Positions 1-10,981 of a stretch of DNA of 64,000 bases are shown here, in pieces. A program made the translations under genes and the position numbers. This DNA comes from Stomoxys calcitrans (taxonomy: Eukaryota; Arthropoda; Insecta; Diptera; Muscidae). Location of the stretch: NCBI RefSeq assembly GCF_963082655.1, contig NC_081553.1, forward strand, positions 37,770,474 through 37,834,473. The letters are read 5' to 3'. Positions within the stretch are counted from its first letter, which is position 1. Each line of letters opens with the position of its first letter. Under the pieces are notes generated by a model. The model did no database searches and was not told the DNA's origin. It saw only the letters and a list, made by a program, of their open reading frames with translations.

Positions 1-19
1 TTGCAAATTTGCATTTGCA

Positions 20-103
20 TGGGGTCTTAGACGACTATTTCGAGGTGTTCTTAACGGAATGACTAGATTAGTGTACTACCATCCTATGGCGGTAGGTATA
101 AAA
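20..103 (+). repeat. 3' end fragment of a beta-family tandem-repeat element
   Basis: This stretch matches the last part of the beta elements found complete at 21504-22523 and 40546-42524: a 'ggggtcttagacg' block, a 'tttcgaggtgtt' block, and the terminal hairpin region ending in GGTATAAAA. The rest of the element lies outside the window or is lost. Confidence 0.7.
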
Positions 104-1150
104 TCGAGTACGTCAATGAGGATCAGGCGTTTATGAGTTGAAAGGAACATGTTTTGTGATATCCTTGTCGCCACACCTACTGGATTAAAGAAACTGGGAA
201 AACTGGGGTTTTTCCATATTCTAAACATTCTCTCTGTATCTGTTATCAAATTTTGTTATTGTTTTACTCTGCAGGAAGATGGCTTTAACGAAGCCATCGG
301 TTTAATGTTTGATACAGGACCTTATTCTTCTCCTTTACTTCTCGGTTCTCTCACGTTCACGTGTTTCCGTTTCTCTTCTGTTACTTCACCTCTATCCTTT
401 TTTCTTGATACATCTCCGCGAATGAATAGACATATGGCCTTGTAATATTAAAATCTGGTACTGTTAATTACCACAGTTTTTTCCGCGGCCAAGTCTATAA
501 GCGTCAATCCATTGTCGGACATTTCCTTGTTAAGACTAATAAAACCGTTGGACCAGGGGTAGTTTCCCTTTCTATCTTGACATTATAGTCTTATAGCTTA
601 AGTTTAATGTTATGTACGAGGCACCGTTTATAACCTCTATCTTGGCGCTCCCAAAAATATATCCTTGATCAGAGCGTCTTTGTCTTAGATAAGACTGATA
701 TAAGATGTTGATTAAACACAAACTAACAGTCAAACTTATGTCTCGCAACCTAAATGCTTCAGCCTTCGGTGTTGTTGTTTAAGCTAATTCATCGCACTTT
801 TTATAGGGAGGTATTGTAGGCTTTGTTCTTTACTAATACATCGGCAGGACATAACGGATGCTGCACCTTTTCTGTATCTAAATGACACATTTCCGGCTCC
901 TATTCGCAAATTATTGTCCTTGCTTGTTTTACAGGAGTCGTCAACATTAGCAAAATCCGATTTTCTGTTCCAACTTTTTTTCATAGTATTCTGAAGTTTC
1001 TAAAAGGGTGGGTAACTGGCATTGATATTGATATAGAAGTTCCAACAGGCATGTATATTAGATGCCAGGAAGAGTTTCATTCAAATAGAACCAGACTAGT
1101 GGACAATTCTTGAGAGTATGACTTAATATAGCCAGAATCATTTAGGAAAA
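104..1150. other. No recognisable gene
   Basis: AT-rich sequence with only short, composition-driven open frames on both strands. I see no exon-like conservation, RNA gene or known repeat here. Confidence 0.5.
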
Positions 1151-1164
1151 TTTCTACTTATTTC

Positions 1165-2625
1165 AAGCCAGGGGACACCCTGCGGCTGTCCAAGAGGCGA
1201 AGTACACCAAGGAAAGAAGCCATAAGGCACTGTGCTCTTTTTACTCCTGCAGGGGGATGGTCGGTAGGAAGTGGGGGGTAACTCTCTAGATGAATTATTG
1301 GATGTATACGGCCACCGAGAGACCAGTACTGGCCCAAAGAGCATTGGAATATTGGAATGCCGTAAACAAGAGGACGCGTGCGAGAGAGTTCGAGAAGGTC
1401 CAGAGACTGGCCTGCGTCGGGGTCACAGAGGCATTGAGATCCGCACCGTAGACAAGATTGAAGGCGATGCTGGATATTAAGCCCATTGAGGCGTATATTC
1501 GGAACTGCGCCGCCAGGGTCGCGCCTAGGCTGAGGTAGCTCGGCATGCCGAAGGAGGATGGTTGCGGCTACAGTTCGATTCTGAATGTTATAGTTGCGGA
1601 GGGTAGACCGAGGACGATCTCCGACTACCTGGCACCAGTGCCGACTTAAATGAGGACATTCGCGATTCGATTTCCTGAGGGGAACGAATGTAGGGCGAAT
1701 GCTGCACTTGAGGAGGATGAGATCTCGATCTACACAGATGGCTCCAAGATGGAGTCGGGGACTGTATTGGGGGTCTTCTCTGATGCACTCAATATTAATA
1801 TGTCTCTGAGACTGCCGGACGAGTGTACGGTTTTTCAGGCAGAGGTCTGTGCCATTGCAGTGGCCGCAACAGAAATTCTGGTAAGGGACTACCACCCTCG
1901 AAACTCAGAATTTATGTGGATAGTATGGCTGCGCTCAAGGCCTTAGGGTCGAGGATGGTGAGGTCGAGATGCGTGGCGGATTGTTTGGTGTCCCTAAATA
2001 GGCTCGGGGCGCACGATGTGATTCTGACATGGGTTCCTGGGAATGAGGGGATTCCAGGGAACCAGAGTGCGGACGAATGCGCCAGGAGAGATCCTTCTGC
2101 GCCGGGCGGACCAGTCAACGGCCTTGAATACGTGCCATTTGTCGACCTACTGAACCCATTAGAGGGGATGGCTTGGGCGGCGTTGGTGGCGAGGTGGGAC
2201 TCTGTGGATGGTTGCCGGACTGCAAAGGCGCTATGGCCGGTCATCGAACGGAGAACGACGAGGGAGTTGATGGCGTTCAATAAGAGGTCGAAGAGAACCG
2301 GAATCTGTAGCCGCATGGCGGCGGGCATGGGAATGCCGCTCAATGACTTCTGATGGAGTTACCTCGACGAGAATGAAGAGGAGATCATTGAGCACTTGTT
2401 GTGTTCTTGTCCAGGTCTGCAGGGACGTAGGCTCTGCTTTCTGGGGAGCCATTTCTTCTGTGATCTAGGTGAACTTTTGATATACTTTTGGTAGGTCTTT
2501 TTGAGATTTGTTGAAGGAACGGGATGGTTCCGACGGGGGTGTTATGAGCTCCGGCGTCGGTACATCCGTTCTTGCGTGGGCATGGGTAGGGTACCACAAT
2601 GGGCCAAACAGGCCTCCGAGTGAAT
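1165..2625 (+). pseudogene. LINE-A copy 1: degraded RT C-terminus plus RNase H of a non-LTR retrotransposon
   Basis: This is the 3' portion of an I/R1-type LINE carrying RNase H. Frames broken by stops and frameshifts read, in order, an RT thumb segment (about 1200-1480, with an ERPVLA-like stretch), a new frame with 'YTDGSKMESG' (RNase H first Asp, about 1730), 'VDSMAALKAL' (about 1918), 'WVPGNEGIPGN..AD' (about 2030-2080), and a C-terminal Cys/His segment ending 'EHLLCSCPGL' (about 2390). The same domains occur in the longer minus-strand copy at 44655-47405, which identifies the family. Relative to that copy this one lacks the short block around 'GVITGHCAIG' and has a deletion near 1200. 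It is 5' truncated, lacking endonuclease and the RT fingers and palm. It is dead as a gene. Confidence 0.8.
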
Positions 2626-3990
2626 TCACCTTTGGAATTCTACATACGAGCCGCTTCAGCTTCTATCAGCAGATAGAGGTTTGTACTTAACAAGACCCCT
2701 ATATTGAGATTTTACACATTGCACATGTATTTCGATAGAAGATTTTGTTAATGCATATCATTCATCTTTTTTCCACTGTATACAAAGAAATTTCACAAAC
2801 AACAGCTCCTTCATAACTCAAATTCTAATAAATATTTATTTATAATAGAAAATTCTCTCACGATTTTTCTACAATATTTTATTTGTCAATAATAGAAATT
2901 CAACATCCTAGAGCTCATCATTAAAGATCGTTATTGTTTCTATGGCAAAATCATAAAAAACACAACCAAAAGAAATAAACCAGGGAAGAATGATACGAAA
3001 AGCTTGCAGAAGCCATTTACCACAAAAAAACAAAAAAAGAAACAAAACTCCAACTGATTTGCATATCTTTATTTTCATAATGTTGCGGCAAAACTAAAAT
3101 CAAATCCCCAAAATCCAGTTCAACGACAAAAGGCAACCGACTGAGGACGACTCTCGATATAAATTTATTGCATCAATACAAATATTAAAGTCACATTTCA
3201 ATCACATGCAAATAAAGCAAATCGAACAAAACCCCACGATCGAATGATCGCTTGAACTTGCAGATCGATCCCTGTGCTACTTCAACTCTACTACTCACCC
3301 AGCAGCAGAATGATCAACTATCGCAAGCAAAGCGAGAATTCGCAGTGGTAGTGAGTGGCCAAAATGCCATTGCCTATCGTACTACTACTACCGACTACTG
3401 CATCACAATGTACGACAGTTGTGCCCGCCATGGTAACTTTCGTACAATATAAAGCATTTATCTTTAAGCCAAAAATCTAAGCCACCCCATCAATTTATGG
3501 CCAAAATACAATACATCTTTTTGGAGCACAGTCACAAAATAATCTTTGTTTGGTTGAAGGTTTTCTTTTGGGGAAAAACATCAAAACAGGAGGAGGAAAG
3601 GCTACTGGTGGTTGTTGGTTTCGTTTGTTTGATCTTTGAATGATGCACAAACGATTGTAGCACCTCACAGTGGTGTTGGACATATTTGATTTAGGGACTA
3701 TGTTGTTGTTATGGGGATGAATGACAATTAAATGACCTTTCAGGTATTACGGTCAATTATGAAGGCTCCAAATGTGCGGCTATACTACCTTTTAACAGAG
3801 CATTTTTAAAGACAAGTGTTTAAGAATGTCATCTCGAAAGAGTTTTATTTTTGAATATCGCCTTGAAATTTTACTAGGAATACCTTTTTGGAAAAAATCT
3901 TTGAATGTCATTTCTTAAAATGCGATCGATAGGGGATAACCTGTTAGCTGGTTGTTTGTTAAGAGTATGTTTGTAAGGAGTACGTCTGTT
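2626..3990. other. No recognisable gene
   Basis: AT-rich single-copy-looking sequence. Short frames at 3252-3452 (+) and 3495-3683 (-) have no recognisable motif and look fortuitous. Confidence 0.5.
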
Positions 3991-3995
3991 AGGAG

Positions 3996-4700
3996 CTACT
4001 TCCAATTTTGGCATACTATTTCCAACATTTCGGCCGGAATCTCATGAATAAATGCTTCAATGTTGTCTTCCAATGCGTCAATTGGTCCAACCGCTACGCC
4101 CAATTTTGGCATACTATTTGTCGGCCGGTATGGATAAATGTTGTCTTCCAATGCATCAATTGCCTGTATAGACTTGAGCTTTGACAAAGCCCCACAAAAG
4201 ATAGTCTAAATGCGTTAAATCGCACGATCTAAGCGGCCAATTGACCGGTCCCGAACGTGAAAAAAAATGTTCACCGAACTTGCCTCTCATTAAGTCCATT
4301 GTTACGCGTGCTGTGTGGCATGTGGCACCGTCTTGTTGGAACTACATGTCGTGCAAGTCAATCTCTTGCATTTTGGGCAAAAAGAACTTGAATATCATTT
4401 CACGATAGCGCTCCCCATTCAGAGTTACGTTAAGATTCGCATCATCTTTGAAGAAGTACGTTCCAATGATGCTACCAACCCATAAAACGCACCAAAATGA
4501 GCTTAGTCGTAAAATGGAAGAAGCGCGCGATGGCCTTTCTTAACAGAGCATGGATTTTGAAAATAATAGTCAATAATTTGCAAGTGTTGTTTGTTTGTAA
4601 GATGATTTATGGTTAAATTATAGACCAAAGTGAAGATGTTTGACAGAGACACAAAACATGAAACGTGCGTCAGCTATTTAAACCAGTGTTACCAAAAAAT
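3996..4700 (-). pseudogene. Broken Tc1/mariner-superfamily DDE transposase with its 5' leader
   Basis: The minus strand carries the leader (about 4700-4611), then an N-terminus beginning 'NHLTN' whose expected ATG reads ATA. It jumps after about 35 codons to a short remnant of the first catalytic Asp region ('D-stop-AHF'), then to the C-terminal half with 'QQDGATCH' (second Asp), 'WPLRSCDL.LDYLLWG' (third Asp region) and a C-terminal stretch 'EIPAEMLEIVCQNW'. The helix-turn-helix region and most of the N-terminal half are deleted. An 'IDALEDNI'/'MPKLG'-type segment is duplicated near the C-terminus (3996-4187). Cut-and-paste transposition is the family's known activity; this copy cannot encode it. 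TIRs were not convincingly found. Confidence 0.8.
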
Positions 4701-5038
4701 TAATAGCTAAAAAATTACCTATTAGTTTGAAGATTGTGCTTTTTGGATGGTAATCCTTTAGGAAGTAGTTTTTGAAAGTCCTGTTTTCCAAATGTCGCCT
4801 GCTAGGCGAATGCCTTATAGTCGGTTTAGTCTGGTAGTCGAGCATTTGATATGAGGTTTAATGCTGATTAGTTATTTGGTAGGAGAATTTTAGTCTCGAT
4901 GTCATTTGGAGGATCATTTGTTTGAAGGTCGTCTTAAAATCTTATCATCATAATCTTAGTTTTTTATCTGTATCCCTGATGGTTCTCTTCAAAAGGAATT
5001 CGCCGGTGAGAAGGTTGTCTCTTAGGTTAAAAGAAAAC
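4701..5038. other. No gene seen
   Basis: Sequence between the transposase remnant and the alpha element. It is rich in short GGTAGTC/AGGAG-like words loosely reminiscent of the 15-bp minisatellite at 6505-7683, but I cannot support an array. Confidence 0.4.
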
Positions 5039-6404
5039 AAGTAAAAAGGCGTTAAGTTCGGCCGGGGCGAACTTTGGACACCCACCACCTCGGGTATATA
5101 TGTAAACCACCTTTCATCAAAATCCAGTCAAAATTGCATACCTTATGTCCCATAACAGTTCGATCCAGATCCGATTTGGACCAAATACTAATAAGTACAC
5201 GTCATTGTTCAATTATGTATAACAAAATATTGGTCTTTCTAGTAGCTATATCTAAAAATAACCCGATCTGAACCATATACAACATGGATGTCCAAAAGCC
5301 TAACATAAGTCAATGTGCCAAATTTCAGATAAATCGGATTATAAATGCGTCTTTTTTGGGGCCAAGACATTAAATCGAGATATCGGTCTATATGGCAGCT
5401 ATATCCAAATCTTGATCGATCTGAGTGAAATTGAAGAAGGATGTCGAAGGGCCCAACACAACTCAGTTTTAAATTGCGACGACATCGGACAATAAATACG
5501 CTTTTTCTGGCCCCAAAACCTAAAATCGAGAGATCGGGCTATATGGCAGCTATATCCAAAACCTTGATCTGCGCCATAATGCAGAACTATGTCAAGGGGT
5601 TTAACCTAACTCATTGTCCCAAATTTCGGCGACATCGGACAATAAATGCGCTTTTAATAGGCCTAAGGCCCTAAATCGGAGCATCGGTCTATATGATAGC
5701 TATATCCAAATCTGGACCGATCGGAGCCAAATTGAAAAAGGATGTCGAAGGGCCAAATGTAACTCACTGTCCCAAATTTCGGCGACATTGGATAAAAAAC
5801 TCGCCTTTTATGGGCAAAAAACCTTAAATCGAGAGATCGGTCTATATTGCAGATATATCCAAATCTGGACCGATCTGGACCAAATTGATGAAGGATATCG
5901 AAGGGCCTAACACAACTTACTGTCTTAAATTTCAATAAAATCGGATAATAAATGTGGCTTTTATGGTGCTAAGACCCTAAATCGGAGGATCGGTCTATAC
6001 GGCAGCTATATCCAAATCTGAACCGATCTGAGCCAAATTGACAAAGGATGTCGAAGGGCCTAACACAACTCACTATCCCAAATTTCAGCAAAATCGGATA
6101 ATAAATGTGGCTTTTATGGACGATCGGTCTATATGGGGGCTATATCAAGATATAGTCCGAATTAGCTCATCTTCGAACTTAATCTGCTTATGGACAAAGG
6201 AAAACTCTGTGCAAAATTTGAGCTCAATATCTCTATTTTTGAAGACTGTAGCGTGATTTCAACAGACAGACGGACGGACATGTCTAGATCGTCTTAGATT
6301 TTTAGGCTGATCAAGAATATATATACTTTATAGGGTCGGAAATGGATATTTCGATGTGTTGACAAAATGAATATACCCCCATCCTTCGGTGGTGGGTATA
6401 AAAA
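5039..6404 (+). mobile_element. Alpha-family non-autonomous element (DINE-1/mini-me-like) with ~154-bp tandem units
   Basis: Starts AAGTAAAAAGGCGTTAAG followed by a hairpin-forming GTTCGGCCGGGGCGAAC and 'ACCCACCACCTCGGGTATATA'. It then runs through about five internal units of roughly 150 bp, recognisable by 'CGGACAATAAATGCG' and 'GGTCTATATGGCAGCTATAT'. It ends with a GACR tract (acagacagacggacggac), a TA-rich stretch and a terminal hairpin (TATACCCCC…GGTGGTGGGTATA) followed by A residues. No transposase is encoded. Transposition by a Helentron in trans is inferred from the resemblance to DINE-1/mini-me elements. Confidence 0.75.
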
Positions 6405-6504
6405 AAGAAAAATTTTCGTTAGCCATTTGTTTTTAAGCATTTCGTCAGTCACCTCGTCAAGCATTCTTTGGAAATTGTTGTCTAATAGGAATTGTTGTCT
6501 AATA

Positions 6505-7683
6505 GTAATCTCTTTCAAGATAGTCTCTCTCTTTTAAGATAGTCTCTTTCAAGGTAGTCTCTTTCAAGGTAGTCTCTTTCAAGGTAGTCTCTTTCAAGGT
6601 AGTCTCTTTCAAGGTAGTCTCTTTCAAGGTAGTCATTTTCAAGGTCGTCTCTTTGAAGGTAATCTCTTTCAAGGTGGTCTGTTTCAAGGTAGTTCCTTTT
6701 AAAGTAGTCTCTTACAAGGTAGTCTCTTTCAAGGTAGTCTCTTTCAAGGTAGTCTCTTTCAAGGTAGTCTCCTTTAAGGTAGTCTCTTTCAAGGTAGCCT
6801 CTTTCAAGGAAGCCTTATTCAAGATTGTCCCTTTCAATGAAGTCTCTTTTAAGGTAATCTCTTTCGAGGTAGTCATTTTTTATTTAAGGTAGTCTCTTTC
6901 AAGGTAGTCTGTTTCAAGGTATTCCCTTTTAAGGTAGTATCTTACAAGGTAGTCTCTTTCAAGGTAGTCTCTTTCAAGGTGGTCTCTTTCAAGGTAGTCT
7001 CTTTCATGGTAGTCTCTTTCAAGGTAGCCTCTTTCAAGGTAGTCTCTTTCACGGTAGTATCTTTCAAGGTAGTATCTTTCAAGGTAGTATCTTTCAAGGT
7101 AGTCTCGTTCAAGGTGGTCTCTATCAAGGTAGTCTCTTTCAAGGTGGTCTCTTTCAAGGTAGGCTCTTTTGAGGGAGCCTTATTCAAGGTAGTCTCTTTC
7201 AAGGGTAGTCACTTTTAGGGTAGCCGTTTCAAGGTTGTTTCTTTCAAAGTAGTCTCTTACAAGGTATTCGCTTTCAAGGAATTCTCTTTTAAGGTAGTCT
7301 CTTTCGAGGTAGTCTCTTTCAAGGTAGTCTCTTTCAAGTTAGTCTTTTTCAAGGCAGTTTCATTCAAGGCAGTATCTCTCAAAGTGTTATCTTTCAAGAA
7401 AGACTCTTTCGAAGTAGTCAATTTCAAGGTAGTCTCTCTCAAAGTAGTCTCATTCAAGGTTATCCCTTTTATAGTAGGCTCTTTCAAGGTAGTTCATTTT
7501 AAGGTAGTCATTTTCAAGGTAGTCTCTTTCGAAGTAGTCAATTTCAAGGTAGTCTCTCTTATAATAGTCTCATTCAAGGTTATCTCTTTCAAAGTAGGCT
7601 CTTTCAAGGTAGTCCATTTTAAGGAAGTCATTTTCAAGGTAGTCTCTTTCAAAGTAGTCTGTTTCAAGGTAGTCCATTGCAAC
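6505..7683. repeat. 15-bp minisatellite, about 78 units
   Basis: Near-uninterrupted tandem array of AAGGTAGTCTCTTTC with point variants; some stretches are more diverged (6830-6900, 7200-7480). Because the period is divisible by three, both strands read open for long distances, giving a SFKVV-type pentapeptide on + and KETTL-type on -. No start context, flanking unique coding sequence or codon bias suggests translation. I treat it as a satellite. Confidence 0.9.
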
Positions 7684-7693
7684 CTATAAAATA

Positions 7694-7921
7694 TTAGGTT
7701 GCCCAAAAAGTATTTGCGGATTTTTTAAAAGAAAGTAAATGCATTTTTGTAAAATTTAGAATGAACTTTAATGAAATATATTTTTTTTACACTTTTTTCT
7801 TAAGCAAGCTAAAAGTAACAGCTGATAACTGACAGAAGAAAGAATGCAATTATAGAGTCACAAGCTGTGAAAATTTGTCAACGCCGACTATATAAAAAAT
7901 CCGCAATTACTTTTTGGGCAA
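7694..7921. mobile_element. Mariner-type MITE (copy 1)
   Basis: Left end TTAGGTTGCCCAAAAAGT and right end 'CCGCAATTACTTTTTGGGCAA' (last bases damaged) are inverted repeats. A TA precedes the left end. The 228-bp body is clearly the same as the copy at 38807-39043. The TIR type resembles mariner-derived MITEs such as human MADE1. No coding capacity. Confidence 0.85.
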
Positions 7922-8069
7922 TAGTAAAAAATATACCACGTGAGAAGAGGTAGAGAATTTTTTTGAAATTTGGAGTGTTTAGAGCTAAGGTATAAGCTAG
8001 ATCGTGTACAAAATTTTAAGTTCCATTGTTTTCCGGTCACATATTGGTGGGCCCATACCCATCCCCTTT

Positions 8070-9470
8070 GCAAAAGGTACAAAAGCTGACCCTATCCGTT
8101 AGAAAAAGATACAAAAACTAACCCTATCCGTTAGGAAAAGGTACTAAAACTCCCCCTTCCCTTGGGAAAGGATTCTAAAACTACCCTATGCCTTTGGTTA
8201 GGTAGTTTTAATACCCTTTCCCTTTGGTATAATGGTACTAAAGCTACCCTTTTCCTGAGGAAATGGTACTAAAGCTATCCTTTTCCTGGGGAAAGGGTAT
8301 TAAAGCTACCCTTTCCCTTGGGAAATGGTACTAAAACTACCATTTTCCTTGGAAAAGGGTAATAAAACTACCCTACACCTTGGAAATGAGTGCTAAAACT
8401 TTTCTTCGCCTTGGGAAAGGTACTAAAATTACCCTTCTCCTTGGGTACTTAACGATCTCGTTTACACCTCAGCTGTAACCATTCCAATTTTCAAAAAGAT
8501 TTTACTATTTTTTTCGTTTCTATCCCATTGTGTGACGTGGTTTCTTATCAGGTTGTTTGTTCAAACCACTTGCATAGCAAAAGGAAAGAAATACTGTGCA
8601 GTCATAACAACCAACGCTTCGGAAATGGTACTTCAACAAGAGAAAGGGTACTGAAACTACCCTTTTCCTTGAGAAAGTGTACTAAAGCTACCCTTTCCCA
8701 AAGGAAAGCAACTAAAACCATCATTTTCCTTTGGAAATGGTATTAGAACTACCCTTTAATTTGGGAAAGGCTATAAAAATGCTTCTTTGGGGAAAGTACT
8801 AAAACCTTCCCTTGGCAAAAAGGATTAAAACTTTTCCTTGGGAAAAAGGACTAAAACTTTACTTAGGAAAGGTTACTAAAACTGCAATTTCCCTTGGGAA
8901 AGAGTACTTAAATTACCCTGTTCCTTGGGAAAGTGTACTTAAGCTACCCTATTCCTTGGGAAAGAGTACTAAAACTACCCTATCTCTTGGGAAAGAGTAC
9001 TAAAACTATCCTTTTCCTTGGGAAAGGATACTAAAACAACCCTCTTCCTTCAGAAAGGATATGAGTATTAAAACTACCCTTGGGAAAGGGTACTATCCTT
9101 TCCTTTCGGAAAGGGTACTAAAATTATCCAATGGGAAGGAGTACTAAAACTTCCCCTAGCAAAAGGGTACCAAAAATTACTTTTTTCATCGAGAATGAGT
9201 ACCAAAACTAAAGTTTTTCATGGGAGTGAATGCTAAAACTACCCTTTTCCTTGGGAAAGGGTACTAAAACTACCGTCTTCTTTGAGAAAAGGTATTAAAA
9301 CTTTCCTTTGGGAAAGAGTACTAAAACTTTGCTTTGGGAAAGGGTACTGAAACATTTCCTAAAACTACCCTTCATCTTGGTGAAGGTACTCAAACTACCC
9401 TTCCCCTTGGAAATTAATACTTAAACTACCCTTTACCTTGAAAGGGTACTAAAACGACCTCGTTAACACC
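8070..9470. repeat. Palindromic minisatellite, roughly 30-40-bp units
   Basis: Dozens of variants of 'ACCCTTTCCCTTGGGAAAGGG' followed by TACTAAAACT. Each unit contains a self-complementary core (CCCTTTCC/GGAAAGGG) able to form a small hairpin. Unit length varies because of indels. The array is interrupted at 8445-8630 by a non-repeat spacer that recurs at the right end (9447-9635). Confidence 0.85.
8445..8630. repeat. Spacer, first copy of a ~1-kb higher-order duplication
   Basis: This segment ('…GATCTCGTTTACACCTCAGC…TTATCAGGTTGTTTGTTC…CTGTGCAGTCATA…') is repeated with modest divergence at 9447-9635, about 1 kb downstream. This implies an ancestral tandem duplication of minisatellite plus spacer. 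Confidence 0.8.
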
Positions 9471-9635
9471 TCAGCTCCAACCATTCCAAATTTCAAAGAG
9501 ATTTTACTAGTTTCTTTTTCGGTTCTATCCCACTGTGTGACATGGTTTCTTATCAGGTTGTTTGTTCAAACCTTTTGCTTAGCAAAATTAAATCCTCAAA
9601 GAAACACTGTGCAGTCATATCAACCATTGCTATTG
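9447..9635. repeat. Spacer, second copy of the ~1-kb higher-order duplication
   Basis: Diverged copy of 8445-8630, sharing 'ACACCTCAGCT', 'GTTTCTTATCAGGTTGTTTG' and 'ACTGTGCAGTCATA'. Confidence 0.8.
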
Positions 9636-10981
9636 ACAATGACGATTGGTTAGTTAAATGAAGAATGATTTAAGGCCAGAGAGGGCGGCATGCCAGTGAG
9701 AGGGACATGCAAAACAATGACAATGAAGGACACGTTTCGGAAATGAAAATTTATGAAAATCATGAAGTTCAACTATAAATTTGGAATTTGGCAATTTAAC
9801 GCGGTATAAGCGGATGAAGCTGCAGTTGTGGCCACAACTCCTTCAACTGCCGTATCATCGGCATCAGTTCATCTTGTTTGTTGGCAGTGCACAGATGGAC
9901 AGACAGACAGACAGAGATATTCCACACCAATAACATTGTCGGGGGACGAGTAGTTTTTGGCGATGAATGTTAAATATTTGTTTTGTATTATTTGCTTTCA
10001 TGTTTTTGCTATGGTGGATTATTGCAGATTTGCATGTTTATTCGATCGGCTTCATTCTTTTTTGCTTTCTGGCAACGTTTGAATGTCTGCCGACCTGGCA
10101 TGAATCGATCGATTGATCTTTAGTCGTCTCTGGGCACATTCAATCGAATTGTTGTCTGTGCCATTTTTGTTATGGTAGATGGCAGTAGTTGAAAGTTTGA
10201 ACAAAAATACTACGAGTATATATAAACAAACATAACCACAAAGGAACTGATCTTTGATAATCTTATTGTATAGAAGAGTAAACAAAATATATTTAAAAGA
10301 GCATAAATTTGATAACAGATCGGTACGAAGTGATGAAGGTTTATGCTACTATATACTAAAAATCAGAGCTGGGTGAAGGTAGTTAGGCTAGAAGGGGGCT
10401 GCTTATTGACCAAGGTTCGCTTCTTACCTTCAATGAAAAGTCTATGCTGAGCAATTACAGGTCATTCTTATTGTGCATAGGATTTTCATAAAGAAAAAAT
10501 CCAAAGTTTTTTGCTAATTTGGTTTTGTTTTTTTTTGTCTGCTGTAGGGCATTTCAAAATCCATCAATGTTGTCTTTTTTTGGTTTTACTGCCGATTTTT
10601 TGTGATGCTCCTGAAATGAGGCAAATATCGCAGAAATTGTATGCCCTATGTTTAAAATCATGTTTTGCATACCATTTTTGTTTGATTTTTGGGAGGATTC
10701 AAGAATTGTCGGCAGTTAGAACAGAAATTTCTTTGTACATGTTTTTTGTTTTGTTTTTGGTTGTGTTTGGTCACGGCATATATCTTGAGCCAAATTTGAA
10801 TATAAACCATAAACTTGCAATTTAACTTTTAAGAAGTACACTGAAAATAATTGGGCAGATATATAATAAGAGCTACTGGCTGATAAATGTAAAGGCAAAA
10901 TTGCTTACAAACATAATACAAGGAACAGGGACTAATTTCTTAAATATTTTTATGGCGAAAGGGGTGCCGCAAACGATACCT
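9636..10981. other. No gene recognised
   Basis: AT-rich sequence with a short (GACA)n-like run near 9895-9921 and a T-rich stretch at 10480-10800. The 104-codon frame at 10511-10825 is built from T/A-rich codons and has no motif I recognise. Confidence 0.5.

Noticed and set aside
1158..1895. 245-codon minus frame opposite LINE-A copy 1
   Set aside because: Antisense shadow of the LINE RT/RNase H region; the plus strand explains the sequence.
6505..7706. Overlapping frames with KETTL and SFKVV pentapeptide repeats on both strands
   Set aside because: They arise because the minisatellite period is 15 bp. No start context or flanking coding sequence supports a protein.
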